NCBI GenBank assembly: GCA_964473285.1
Contig: CAYYOI010000031.1
Coordinates: 1-17,087, forward strand
Length of the DNA stretch: 17,087 bases
Reading direction: 5' to 3'
From: JBNJGT01 sp964473285
GTDB taxonomy: Archaea > Nanobdellota > Nanobdellia > Woesearchaeales > JACJVW01
The notes under the pieces are model-generated. The model saw nothing but the letters and a program-made list of their open reading frames with translations, was not told the origin of the DNA and did not search any database. The first letter of the stretch is position 1. Each line of letters opens with the position of its first letter. The translations under genes and the position numbers were made by a program. Of this stretch, positions 6,870 to 13,260 are shown piece by piece.

Positions 6870-7603
6870 GAATAGGTGTTGCAGGATCAGGAGGGAATTA
6901 CAAAAACGCTTTTTCCTTTTGCAAGGCGCATGGGATTTCTGCTTTAGAGGTGGCTTTCACTCATGGTGTGAGGATGTCAAGGGAGAAGGCGCGTGAAGTG
7001 GGCAAGCTGGCAGTTGAGTATGGAATCCAGCTGAGCGTGCATGCGCCATATTATGTGAATCTTGCAAGCATTGATGAGGAAAAGCAGGTCTCTTCTGTAA
7101 AAAGGGTGCTTGACTCGTGTGACAGGGCATATTATCTGGGAGCCCGGTGTGTCGTATTTCATCCAGGGTTTTATCAGAAAAGGAATCCTGATGATGTTTA
7201 TCCACTTATAAAAAGAAGGATAAAGGAGTTGATGGAGTCAGTTCCTGAAGGTGTTGTGCTTTGTCCTGAAACTACAGGGAAGGTCAGCCAGTTCGGGACT
7301 CTTGAAGAGCTTTTGAGGCTGCAGGAGGAAACAGGTTGCGGCATCTGTGTTGATTTTGCCCACATGCTTGCCAGGTACGGTTCTGTTGATTACAAGAAGA
7401 TACTGGAACAGTTGTCTGAGCCTATCCATGCTCATTTCTCAGGAATCCAGTATGGGGACAAAGGAGAGATAAGGCATATTCCGACTGATCGTGAAGAAGC
7501 ACGCAGGCTATTGAGACTGTGCAAGAATAAGGATATTACTATAATCAATGAGGGGCCTGATCCATTCGGGGAGGCTGCAATGATGATGGAACTATGGCCA
7601 TAA
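6866..7603 (+). CDS. nfo: endonuclease IV-like AP endonuclease (TIM barrel)
   Basis: This belongs to the xylose-isomerase-like TIM-barrel family of endonuclease IV, which cuts DNA 5' of abasic sites with a three-metal centre. Metal-ligand positions line up well: H59 in SVHAPYYVNLA, H99 in VVFHPG, E135 in CPETTGK, D163 and H166 in CVDFAH, H190 in HAHFSG, H204 in EIRHIP and E229 in NEGP. One difference from bacterial Nfo is that the D-R-H motif reads I-R-H (202-204), so one Asp ligand is missing or shifted (E201 is close). At 245 aa it is shorter than bacterial Nfo (about 280). Archaeal relatives are commonly annotated deoxyribonuclease IV, but a sugar-phosphate isomerase-like role cannot be ruled out. 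It overlaps the antiporter gene by 4 bp, and its 3' end overlaps the convergent lipoprotein gene by 12 bp. Confidence 0.85.
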   Translation: MRIGVAGSGGNYKNAFSFCKAHGISALEVAFTHGVRMSREKAREVGKLAVEYGIQLSVHAPYYVNLASIDEEKQVSSVKRVLDSCDRAYYLGARCVVFHPGFYQKRNPDDVYPLIKRRIKELMESVPEGVVLCPETTGKVSQFGTLEELLRLQEETGCGICVDFAHMLARYGSVDYKKILEQLSEPIHAHFSGIQYGDKGEIRHIPTDREEARRLLRLCKNKDITIINEGPDPFGEAAMMMELWP

Positions 7604-8056
7604 TTGCATTCTCATTCTATCTGAGGGTTTTGGCGCGGTTCCTGATACACTGGCGTTTGCCTTTCCTTTAAGGCTGAGATCAAATCGGGTGCCTGGCTTG
7701 AAGGGAGTGGGGTCAAATGTTATCATGAAAAGCTCGTCCTTTTCAAGCAGGTCGTCTGCGTCACCTTCCAGGAAGTCAATCTTGTATTCTGGGTATTCAA
7801 AGCTCTCGTTATTGAATTGCACGCTAAATCCTTTCATATCCACTTTTTCTGAGCCATTGAGCTTCATAAGGATCTCTATCCGGTAGAATTCGTCGATTAT
7901 ATATCCCCTGACTTCGGTAAGCTTGATCTTTTTGAGATCTTCTTGGGTTTTGATTTCTTCTTTGTCAGTATTCCCTGATACTTTTTGGATGCTATCCGGG
8001 CTTGGAGCGCATGCTGTCATTAAGATCAATAAGAGTAAAGCAAGGGGGATTTTCAT
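7592..8056 (-). CDS. putative secreted lipoprotein with beta-rich domain
   Basis: The protein of 154 aa begins MKIPLALLLLILMTACAPS, a short positive N-terminus, a leucine-rich core and a lipobox-like MTAC, so Cys15 is the likely lipidated residue. The mature part starts with a charged linker and continues as a probable beta sandwich. The stretch ELFMITFDPTPFKPGTRFDL, followed by Lys/Gly/Ala- and Ser/Thr-rich strands, recalls the C-terminal part of archaellin or type IV pilin-like proteins, but this likeness is weak. I chose the ATG at 8056 over an upstream one (8113) because it starts the signal peptide directly and lies 29 bases from a TATA-like box. The stop is TAG and overlaps the end of the endonuclease gene by 12 bp. 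The function is unknown. Confidence 0.75.
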   Translation of the reverse strand: MKIPLALLLLILMTACAPSPDSIQKVSGNTDKEEIKTQEDLKKIKLTEVRGYIIDEFYRIEILMKLNGSEKVDMKGFSVQFNNESFEYPEYKIDFLEGDADDLLEKDELFMITFDPTPFKPGTRFDLSLKGKANASVSGTAPKPSDRMRMQLWP

Positions 8057-8080
8057 GAGATTTTTTAAATGGATTTTCTT

Positions 8081-8089
8081 TTTAAATAT
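8081..8089 (-). promoter_or_regulatory. TATA box of lipoprotein gene
   Basis: Minus-strand ATATTTAAA is centred about 29 bases before the ATG at 8056. A second TTTAAA-like site at 8064-8070 is too close to the start to be the TATA element. Confidence 0.45.
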
Positions 8090-8118
8090 TGTGATGGGCA
8101 TTGGAATGGACAATAAGC

Positions 8119-8126
8119 TTTATAAA
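8119..8126 (+). promoter_or_regulatory. TATA box of the PIN-rpo7-spt4-rps operon
   Basis: TTTATAAA predicts a transcription start near 8149, giving a leader of only about 5 bases before the ATG at 8154. No other strong promoter is visible before 11444, so this probably drives all seven genes from the PIN protein to the sulfotransferase. Confidence 0.55.
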
Positions 8127-8153
8127 GGAACATATATCTCTTCTTGATGATAG

Positions 8154-8534
8154 ATGAAAACAGTCATTTTGGACACCAATTTTTTATTGATACCTGGTTA
8201 TTTTGGTGTTGATATTATCGATGAAATCGATAAGCTGCTCGGGACATACGAGCTTGCTGTCGTCGACAAGACGTTCAGGGAGCTTGAACATGTGGGGCAG
8301 AAAGGCAAGGAAAAAAAGGCTGTCCAGCTCGCCTATAAGATCATTGAAAACAACAAGATTAATATAGTAGAAACCAACGATTTTCGCCACGTGGATGCCA
8401 TCATTCTTGATATGGTGACAAAGGATCATGTGGTGGCTACACAGGATCGTGCTTTCAGGAGCAAGCTGAAAGCGAAGGGGATACCAGTGATCATTTTGCG
8501 GCAGAAACGCTATTTGCAACTTGTGGAGGCATAA
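8154..8534 (+). CDS. Fcf1/VapC9-type PIN domain protein
   Basis: This small PIN-domain protein (126 aa) is of the kind related to the eukaryotic rRNA-processing nucleases Fcf1/Utp24 and to archaeal VapC9. The four acidic positions expected of an active PIN nuclease are present: D7 in ILDTNFLL, E43 or E45 in FRELE, D81 in HVDAIIL and D98 in ATQDRAF. The C-terminal KAKGIPVIILRQKRYL is typical of the family. In many archaea this gene precedes rpo7, as here, which argues for a housekeeping RNA-processing job instead of a toxin role; no antitoxin gene is adjacent. One base separates its TAA from the rpo7 ATG. Confidence 0.88.
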   Translation: MKTVILDTNFLLIPGYFGVDIIDEIDKLLGTYELAVVDKTFRELEHVGQKGKEKKAVQLAYKIIENNKINIVETNDFRHVDAIILDMVTKDHVVATQDRAFRSKLKAKGIPVIILRQKRYLQLVEA

Positions 8535-8535
8535 A

Positions 8536-9093
8536 ATGTTTTATCGGTCAAAGATTAAAGATCACATACGTGTGCAGCCAAACCTTTTCGGGTTTGACGT
8601 GGAAGAAGCAGTCTTGAAAAAGATCAAAGAGAAGTTCAGTGGTTACATAGACAGGGATATCGGTATCATTATTGATGTTATAAAAATCAACAATATCGGA
8701 GAAGGTGTAATCATCCCTGGTGATGGGGCTGCATATTATGAGGTGGAGTTTGAGCTTATGACCTTCAAGCCTGAGTTGCAGGAGGTTGTACTTGGTCGTG
8801 TCAAAGATATTGCAGATTTTGGTGCATTCATCAATTTCGGACCAATTGAAGGTATGATCCATATATCCCAGACAATGGATGATTTCGTATCATTTGCAAA
8901 GGACAAGACTCTTATGGGCAAGGAGAGCAAGCGTGTTCTCAAGGTTGGGGACTTGTGCCGATGCAGGATCATCGCATCATCATTCAAGGACGTTACCAAC
9001 CCAAAGATTGGGCTTACAATGCGACAGGTAGGTTTGGGCCGCCTGGATTGGCTAGAGGAAGATAAGAAAAATGGCAAGGAAAAAAGCGTGTAA
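8536..9093 (+). CDS. rpo7: DNA-directed RNA polymerase subunit Rpo7 (RpoE')
   Basis: This is the stalk subunit of archaeal RNA polymerase, the counterpart of Rpb7, which with Rpo4 binds emerging RNA and helps promoter opening. The protein is 185 aa. Residues 1-75 form the N-terminal RNP-like domain. An S1/OB fold follows from about 78, marked by VVLGRVKDIADFGAFINFG and EGMIHISQ. It ends in a lysine-rich tail. I chose the ATG at 8536, one base after the PIN stop, because MFYRSKIKDHIRV matches the family N-terminus; an in-frame ATG at 8521 inside the PIN gene is less likely. The last 23 bp overlap spt4. Confidence 0.96.
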   Translation: MFYRSKIKDHIRVQPNLFGFDVEEAVLKKIKEKFSGYIDRDIGIIIDVIKINNIGEGVIIPGDGAAYYEVEFELMTFKPELQEVVLGRVKDIADFGAFINFGPIEGMIHISQTMDDFVSFAKDKTLMGKESKRVLKVGDLCRCRIIASSFKDVTNPKIGLTMRQVGLGRLDWLEEDKKNGKEKSV

Positions 9094-9259
9094 GAAGTGC
9101 AAGGCATTTGTCAGTGGAGAGGAATGCCCGTTTTGCAATAATAATACCTTTTCAAACACCTGGAAAGGCAGGGTCTATGTGTTCGATGCAGAGAAATCTG
9201 AGATTGCCGAACGCATGGGTTTTGTGAAAGAAGGTGAATATGCTATCAAAACACGGTGA
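9071..9259 (+). CDS. spt4: transcription elongation factor Spt4 (RpoE'')
   Basis: This small zinc protein of 62 aa pairs with Spt5 to clamp RNA polymerase on DNA and raise processivity. The zinc site is complete: CKKC (C7, C10) and CPFC (C19, C22). It is followed by a beta-rich segment with GRVYVFDAEKSEIAERMG. The start lies within rpo7 (23-bp overlap), which suggests coupled translation and links two transcription-machinery proteins. It ends 5 bp before rps24e. Confidence 0.95.
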   Translation: MARKKACKKCKAFVSGEECPFCNNNTFSNTWKGRVYVFDAEKSEIAERMGFVKEGEYAIKTR

Positions 9260-9264
9260 TTGTA

Positions 9265-9543
9265 ATGGAACTTAAAGTGAAATCAGAAACAAGTGAACCT
9301 TTGTATTCACGCAAAATAGTGGAACTACATGCGACTTTCGAGGGAGCTACTCCTTCAAAGGACAAGTTCAAGGAAAAGGCAGCAAAGACCATAGGTACAG
9401 AAGCTAATCTTATTGTTGTAAAGAAGATTGCAACATTATTCGGAAAGCAGGAAGCAGATTGTACTTTTTATGTCTATGATTCAGAGGCTGCGCTAAAACA
9501 GCTGGAAGGTGAAACAGATGGGAAAGAAAAAGCAGAAGGGTAA
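9265..9543 (+). CDS. rps24e: 30S ribosomal protein S24e
   Basis: This is a small-subunit ribosomal protein of archaea and eukaryotes, 92 aa. Family features are EPLYSRKIVELHATFEGATP near the N-terminus, SKDKFKEKAAKTIG, and the central VVKKIATLFGKQEADCTFYVYD. I preferred the ATG at 9265 to the GTG at 9256 because MELKVKSE is the usual N-terminus and the gene then begins 5 bp after spt4 ends. Its last 26 bp overlap rps27ae in a different frame. Confidence 0.94.
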   Translation: MELKVKSETSEPLYSRKIVELHATFEGATPSKDKFKEKAAKTIGTEANLIVVKKIATLFGKQEADCTFYVYDSEAALKQLEGETDGKEKAEG

Positions 9544-9697
9544 GAATCATCCTGTTTATGTCTATAAGATGTATGAGGACGGAAAAGCAAAAAACCGTTC
9601 ATGCCCAAAATGCGGAGTCGGTGTTTTTATGTCAAAGCATAAGGACCGGATGCATTGCGGAAAGTGTGGGTATGCGGAATTCATGAGTAAATCTTAA
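9518..9697 (+). CDS. rps27ae: 30S ribosomal protein S27ae
   Basis: This zinc-ribbon ribosomal protein of 59 aa is the archaeal form without the ubiquitin fusion seen in eukaryotes. The four zinc cysteines are C29, C32 (CPKC) and C47, C50 (CGKC), and the N-terminus is lysine-rich. The ATG at 9518 lies inside rps24e and gives the expected MGKKKQKGK start. The glycosyltransferase GTG follows 5 bp after the stop. Confidence 0.95.
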   Translation: MGKKKQKGKNHPVYVYKMYEDGKAKNRSCPKCGVGVFMSKHKDRMHCGKCGYAEFMSKS

Positions 9698-9702
9698 TCA
9701 TA

Positions 9703-10827
9703 GTGAGAATAGCTATTTTTACTGATACTTTTTTGCCGCAGGTGAATGGTGTTGTAACTTCTACAGTCAAACTTGCTAAAAAACTCGCTGACAGGGGACA
9801 TATAATCCATATAATAGCACCAAAGTTTGAGAAAAAGGTAAGATTCAATTATCCGGGAATACATGTAAGAAGGGTAGTGGGGATCAAGGCAGGTTTTTAT
9901 GAGGATTTTAAGCTGACGCCATTGCTGAATCCTTTGCTCTACAATTATATCAAGAGGAATAATATTGATGTCTTTCATTTTCAGACTCCCATGAACCTAG
10001 GGTTTGAGGCTTTTTTACTGGCGCGTTTCTTCAAGAAGCCTTTGATTGGCACTTTCCATACTTTTTTTGCTGACAAGGAATACCTGAAACATTGCGGGCT
10101 CAGAAGTGAGGTATTTGAGCGGTTGGCCTGGACTTATGCTACTTTCTTTTATAATCTGCCGGATGTGGTAACATCTCCAAGTCGCGAGACCAAGCGTGAG
10201 CTGGTCAGACAGGGGTGCAGGGTTCCTATCAAGATTATTTCAAATGGGATAGGTAGTCAGTTTGATAATTCCAGAAGTGAAAGGGTCAGGAAAAAGTATG
10301 ATCGTGGAGGCCTGATGCTTGTATTTGTGGGACGATTGGCTCATGAAAAAAATCATTTCTTTCTTATGGATGTGATGAGAGAAATATATGAGAAGGATCC
10401 TTCTATTGTTTTGTTGATGGTAGGTGATGGTCCTCAAAAGGATGAGATAAAGGCCCGGGCACCAAAAAACGTGATTTTCCTGGGAAGTATCAAACATGAT
10501 GCTTTTGTCAGGTCAGGCATACTTGGTGCTTGCGATGTGTTCTGCACTGCATCAAAGACTGAGAACCAGCCTGTTTCCATAATGGAGGCTCAGGCAAATG
10601 GGCTTGCTTGTGTCGGACCAAGGGCGAAAGGTATTTCGGATCTGATAAAACATAAAAAGAATGGTTTGCTTGTGAAACCAGACAGCAAAAGGGGATTTGT
10701 GAATGCAATCCTTTCACTGCGTGATGAGAAGTACAGGAAACAGTTGAGTGAAGGTGCTCGTGTGACAATAAAGGAACATGATATGGATAAGGTTGCTGAC
10801 TGCTGGGAAAAGGTGTATAAAGGATGA
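9703..10827 (+). CDS. glycosyltransferase family 4 protein
   Basis: This retaining GT-B glycosyltransferase (374 aa) probably transfers a sugar from an activated donor to a lipid or surface glycan. The acceptor domain starts MRIAIFTDTFLPQVNGV, with the glycine-rich loop typical of lipid and mannosyl GT4 enzymes, and has H119 in GTFHTFF. The donor-binding domain begins near FVGRLAHEKN (208-217) and contains the E-x7-E motif E287...E295 in TENQPVSIME. There are no membrane spans. It resembles 1,2-diacylglycerol glucosyltransferase or PimB-like enzymes, but the substrate cannot be read from the sequence. It begins with GTG only 5 bp after rps27ae, so it is part of a ribosomal and RNA polymerase operon. 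Its TGA overlaps the next ATG (ATGA), linking it tightly to the sulfotransferase-like gene. Confidence 0.9.
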   Translation: MRIAIFTDTFLPQVNGVVTSTVKLAKKLADRGHIIHIIAPKFEKKVRFNYPGIHVRRVVGIKAGFYEDFKLTPLLNPLLYNYIKRNNIDVFHFQTPMNLGFEAFLLARFFKKPLIGTFHTFFADKEYLKHCGLRSEVFERLAWTYATFFYNLPDVVTSPSRETKRELVRQGCRVPIKIISNGIGSQFDNSRSERVRKKYDRGGLMLVFVGRLAHEKNHFFLMDVMREIYEKDPSIVLLMVGDGPQKDEIKARAPKNVIFLGSIKHDAFVRSGILGACDVFCTASKTENQPVSIMEAQANGLACVGPRAKGISDLIKHKKNGLLVKPDSKRGFVNAILSLRDEKYRKQLSEGARVTIKEHDMDKVADCWEKVYKG

Positions 10828-11444
10828 TCTTTTGTATAGGGTTATCAAAGACTGCGACTACGGCAGTATCTCATGCATTATGTTATCTGGGTTATAATGT
10901 GAAGCATTATCCATTGGATTGCTTTTACCAGAAAAATGGCATGGTGCATCTTAGGCCGGAGCAGGTGGCAAAATATGATGGTATAAGTGATACTGTAGCT
11001 GCCAGATTTTTCAAGAAATTGGATGCGAAATTTCCAGGATCATATTTCATATATACTACAAGGGAACTTGATTCATGGCTTAAGTCTTGCGAAAAGACTT
11101 TTTGGTATGGCCAATTGTTCAAGCAAAGGGATAAGGCTAATCAATTGCATTATGAATTATACGGTGCAATCGATTATGATAGCAAACAGTTTATTCAGGG
11201 TTATAAGAAACATCATAAAGCAGTCAATTCTTATTTCAAAGGACGCAATGATCTTTTGGTCATGGATGTTACGAAGGGAGAGGGATGGGATGTACTTTGT
11301 CCTTTTCTTGGAGTGGATAAGCCAGATGTGCCTTTTCCAAAGGCGGATTGTTTCTGGGCTGGGTTCTTTAAGAAAGTGCCTGTCCAACGCTTGCGAGATT
11401 TATGGCCTTTTTATCTGAGAAGGATTCCTTCTTGGTCTACTTAG
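10824..11444 (+). CDS. sulfotransferase-like P-loop protein
   Basis: The protein (206 aa) resembles the Sulfotransfer_4 group, which moves sulfate from PAPS to an acceptor. The PAPS 5'-phosphosulfate loop is MIFCIGLSKTATTAVSHAL (G6, K9, T10, T12, T13). A 3'-phosphate site candidate is FIYTTRELDSWL (R80, S84). The family's C-terminal signature is present as LLVMDVTKGEGWDVLCPFLG followed by PDVPFPKAD. It is shorter than many relatives but complete at both ends. The gene looks more AT-rich than the ribosomal genes before it, and the family is more often bacterial or eukaryotic, which hints at transfer. With the coupled glycosyltransferase it suggests a sulfated glycan or glycolipid. The TAG stop overlaps the convergent coiled-coil gene by 8 bp. 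Confidence 0.78.
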   Translation: MIFCIGLSKTATTAVSHALCYLGYNVKHYPLDCFYQKNGMVHLRPEQVAKYDGISDTVAARFFKKLDAKFPGSYFIYTTRELDSWLKSCEKTFWYGQLFKQRDKANQLHYELYGAIDYDSKQFIQGYKKHHKAVNSYFKGRNDLLVMDVTKGEGWDVLCPFLGVDKPDVPFPKADCFWAGFFKKVPVQRLRDLWPFYLRRIPSWST

Positions 11445-12904
11445 TATCTTTTTTTGTTTCTTCAGTAGTTTCTGGTTTTTCAGTTTCTTGTGGTTCTTTA
11501 CTTTCTGTCTTCTCTTCAGTTTCTTCTTTAGTAGTCTCTTTTGGTTTCTCTTCTTTATTTGTTGTTTCTTCTGTCTTTTCTTCGGTCACTGGTTTCTCTT
11601 TACCCTTCTCTTCAGTTTTTTCTTCCTTCTTTTCTGGTTCTTCAGTTTTCTCTTCTTCNNNNNNNNNNNNNNNNNNNNNNNNNNNNNNNNNNNNNNNNNN
11701 NNNNNNNNNNNNNNNNNNNNNNNNNNNNNNNNNNNNNNNNNNNNNNNNNNNNNNNNNNTTCTTCAGTTTTCTCTTCTTCTGTTGTTGTTTCTTCTGTCTT
11801 TTCTTCGGTCACTGGTTTCTCTTTACCCTTCTCTTCAGTTTTTTCTTCCTTCTTTTCTGGTTCTTCAGTTTTCTCTTCTTCTAATTCTGTTGGTGTTTTT
11901 TCTTCAGTTTCTTTTGGTTTAGTTGTTGTTTCTTCTTTTGTTTTTTCAGTAGTTGTTTTTTCAGTTTCTTGTGGTTCTTCTTTAGTCTCTTCTGTTTTCT
12001 TCTCTGTTTTTTTAGTAGTATCTGTTTTCTTTTTTCGTGGTTTCTTCAGCTCTATCTGCTGCATGATAAGAAGATCTTCAGTTGAGAGTTTTGACTTGTT
12101 CTTTATCTTGTCAAGGACCTCTTCTTCCTTGGTCTGGAGTTCCTTTTCCATCTCTTTTCGCTTGAGTTTCTTCTTTTTTGCTGATTCTCTGGATTCTGAG
12201 GTCTCTATTTCGCGGACATCTCTGAGTTTCTCTCGTAGTTGCTTGTTCTTCTCAGTGTATTCCTTTTTGAGTTCGAAGAATTTCTTGTAAGCATCCTGCT
12301 CTTTTTTCTTGAGCTCGTCAATCTGGGCAGAGACTTTTATGATGTTCTCGTGCTTTTCCTGGCTCTCCTTTGCGAACTGCTGTATCTTCTTATGATTTGC
12401 ATCTGCGTCCTTTTTCAGTTTGTCTATCTCTTTGGAGAGGTCATGGGATTTCTCCCAGATGTTGCTGACACTGCTTGCTTCATTATATTGTTTGCGAAGT
12501 GTCTTTATCTTTTTCATGATCGCTTTTTCGCGATCAAAAGACATGGGTTCAGTTTCAAGTTTCTTTTCCAGGCTTTCAATATTCTCGACAATCTTTGAGG
12601 GGTCGCCTTCAAGGTTGTATTTGGTCTGGATAGTTTTCTTCTCTTTCTTGATGTCTTTGATGTCTTTTATCTTGTCGTTGATCTCTTTGTTGGCTTTTTC
12701 ACGTATAGCCTTGAGTTCCCTGACTTTGTTAGTGAGTTGATTTCGCTGTTTCTTCTCTTCTTTGATCCGGTTTATGGCGCTTGCTATCTCTTTGGCATAC
12801 TTCTCTTTTTCCTTGAACCATTTCTCCTTCTCAGTATTAAGTTCATGCAGCTCTTCCTTCAACTGCTTCAATTCATCTTTTACTGTATTCGCTTTCTCAG
12901 ACAT
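11437..12904 (-). CDS. archaeal coiled-coil protein (COG1340-like) with acidic repeat tail; interrupted by gap
   Basis: Residues 1 to about 280 are an almost continuous coiled coil rich in Lys/Glu. They contain a segment like those of the COG1340 archaeal coiled-coil proteins (KIVENIESLEKKLETEPMS, 104-122), a short break near 143-152, and a final basic helix. From about residue 288 the protein becomes a low-complexity Glu/Lys/Thr/Pro tail with a tandem 34-residue repeat. The sequence is cut by 100 Ns at 11659-11758. Read literally, the gap shifts the frame and creates a false stop at 11642-11644. In the proper frame the left flank continues in the same Glu/Lys/Thr style and ends ...EETKKDTK-TAG at 11437. 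The true gap length must therefore be a multiple of three. The gene lies 31 bp after L12 across a T-run. COG1340 proteins have no firmly established function. Confidence 0.8.
11561..11881 (-). repeat. 102-bp tandem repeat (34 aa) in the coiled-coil protein tail
   Basis: Bases 11561-11658 and 11784-11881 are identical over 98 bp, and the bases right of the gap show that another unit begins there. In protein terms the unit runs from EEEKTEEPEKKEEKTEE through KGKEKPVTEEKTEETTT, 34 residues. Nucleotide identity between copies points to recent duplication or ongoing unequal exchange. The number of units is not known because of the gap. Confidence 0.85.
11659..11758. other. assembly gap of 100 N inside the tandem repeat
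   Basis: A run of exactly 100 Ns is a conventional placeholder, not a measured length. The last 21 bases before it and the first 21 bases after it are identical, so the two contigs could simply overlap by 21 bp (two repeat units in total), or be separated by 81 bp or 183 bp (three or four units). All of these restore the reading frame; 100 does not. Confidence 0.95.
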
Positions 12905-12925
12905 CTATCGAACCCTTTTTAATTT

Positions 12926-12934
12926 AAAAAAAAA
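12926..12934 (-). terminator. T-run after rpl12
   Basis: Nine consecutive T on the minus strand lie just after the L12 stop, with no stem before them. This is the usual look of an archaeal intrinsic terminator. It may reduce, without fully blocking, read-through into the coiled-coil gene, for which a TTTAAATT 20 bases before its ATG could also act as a weak promoter. Confidence 0.4.
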
Positions 12935-12935
12935 T

Positions 12936-13250
12936 TTAACCGAATAATGCGCCTAGACCGGCTGCAGCATTCGCTTCTTCTTTCTTCTTGTCTCCTTCGT
13001 CGTCTTTCTTTTCTTCTTTGCTTTCTGTCTTCTCTTCAGCAGGTGCTGCTGGTGCAGCGGCTGGTGCCGGAGCGACTGATGCATTCTTGATTGCCTCTTC
13101 TATGTCGATCCCTTCAAGTGATGCGACCAGAGCCTTGATCCGAGCTTCGTCAGGTGTGACTCCTGCGGCTTCAAGAACCTTTTTGACAGTGGCTTCGTCT
13201 ACCTTTTGTCCTGCCTTGTGGATAAGCATTGCAGCGTATATATATTCCAT
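12936..13250 (-). CDS. rpl12: 50S ribosomal protein L12 (P1-type stalk protein)
   Basis: This is the acidic stalk protein that binds L10 as dimers and recruits translational GTPases. The 104-aa protein has the helical dimerisation domain MEYIYAAMLIHKAGQ...VEGID-type at residues 1-58, an Ala/Pro hinge (APAPAAAPAAPAEE), a charged Glu/Lys segment and the conserved C-terminal hook GLGALFG. The gene is separated from L10 by 10 bp that contain GGAGGT, a clear Shine-Dalgarno sequence. Confidence 0.97.
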   Translation of the reverse strand: MEYIYAAMLIHKAGQKVDEATVKKVLEAAGVTPDEARIKALVASLEGIDIEEAIKNASVAPAPAAAPAAPAEEKTESKEEKKDDEGDKKKEEANAAAGLGALFG

Positions 13251-13260
13251 TTTGTACCTC

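Noticed and set aside
8154..8534. PIN protein as a VapC toxin of a toxin-antitoxin pair
   Set aside because: There is no antitoxin gene next to it. The order PIN-rpo7-spt4-rps24e-rps27ae is the conserved archaeal housekeeping arrangement.
11642..11644. Apparent TGA stop ending the coiled-coil gene right after the gap
   Set aside because: It appears only because 100 placeholder Ns shift the frame. In the frame of the repeat unit the left flank reads on as normal tail to the TAG at 11437.
11402..12290. Long plus-strand frames rich in Ser/Phe/Val/Leu, seeming to encode hydrophobic proteins
   Set aside because: They are the reverse complement of the Glu/Lys/Thr repeat gene: GAA and GAG codons read backwards as TTC and CTC. 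They run through the N gap, have no promoter, and match no family.
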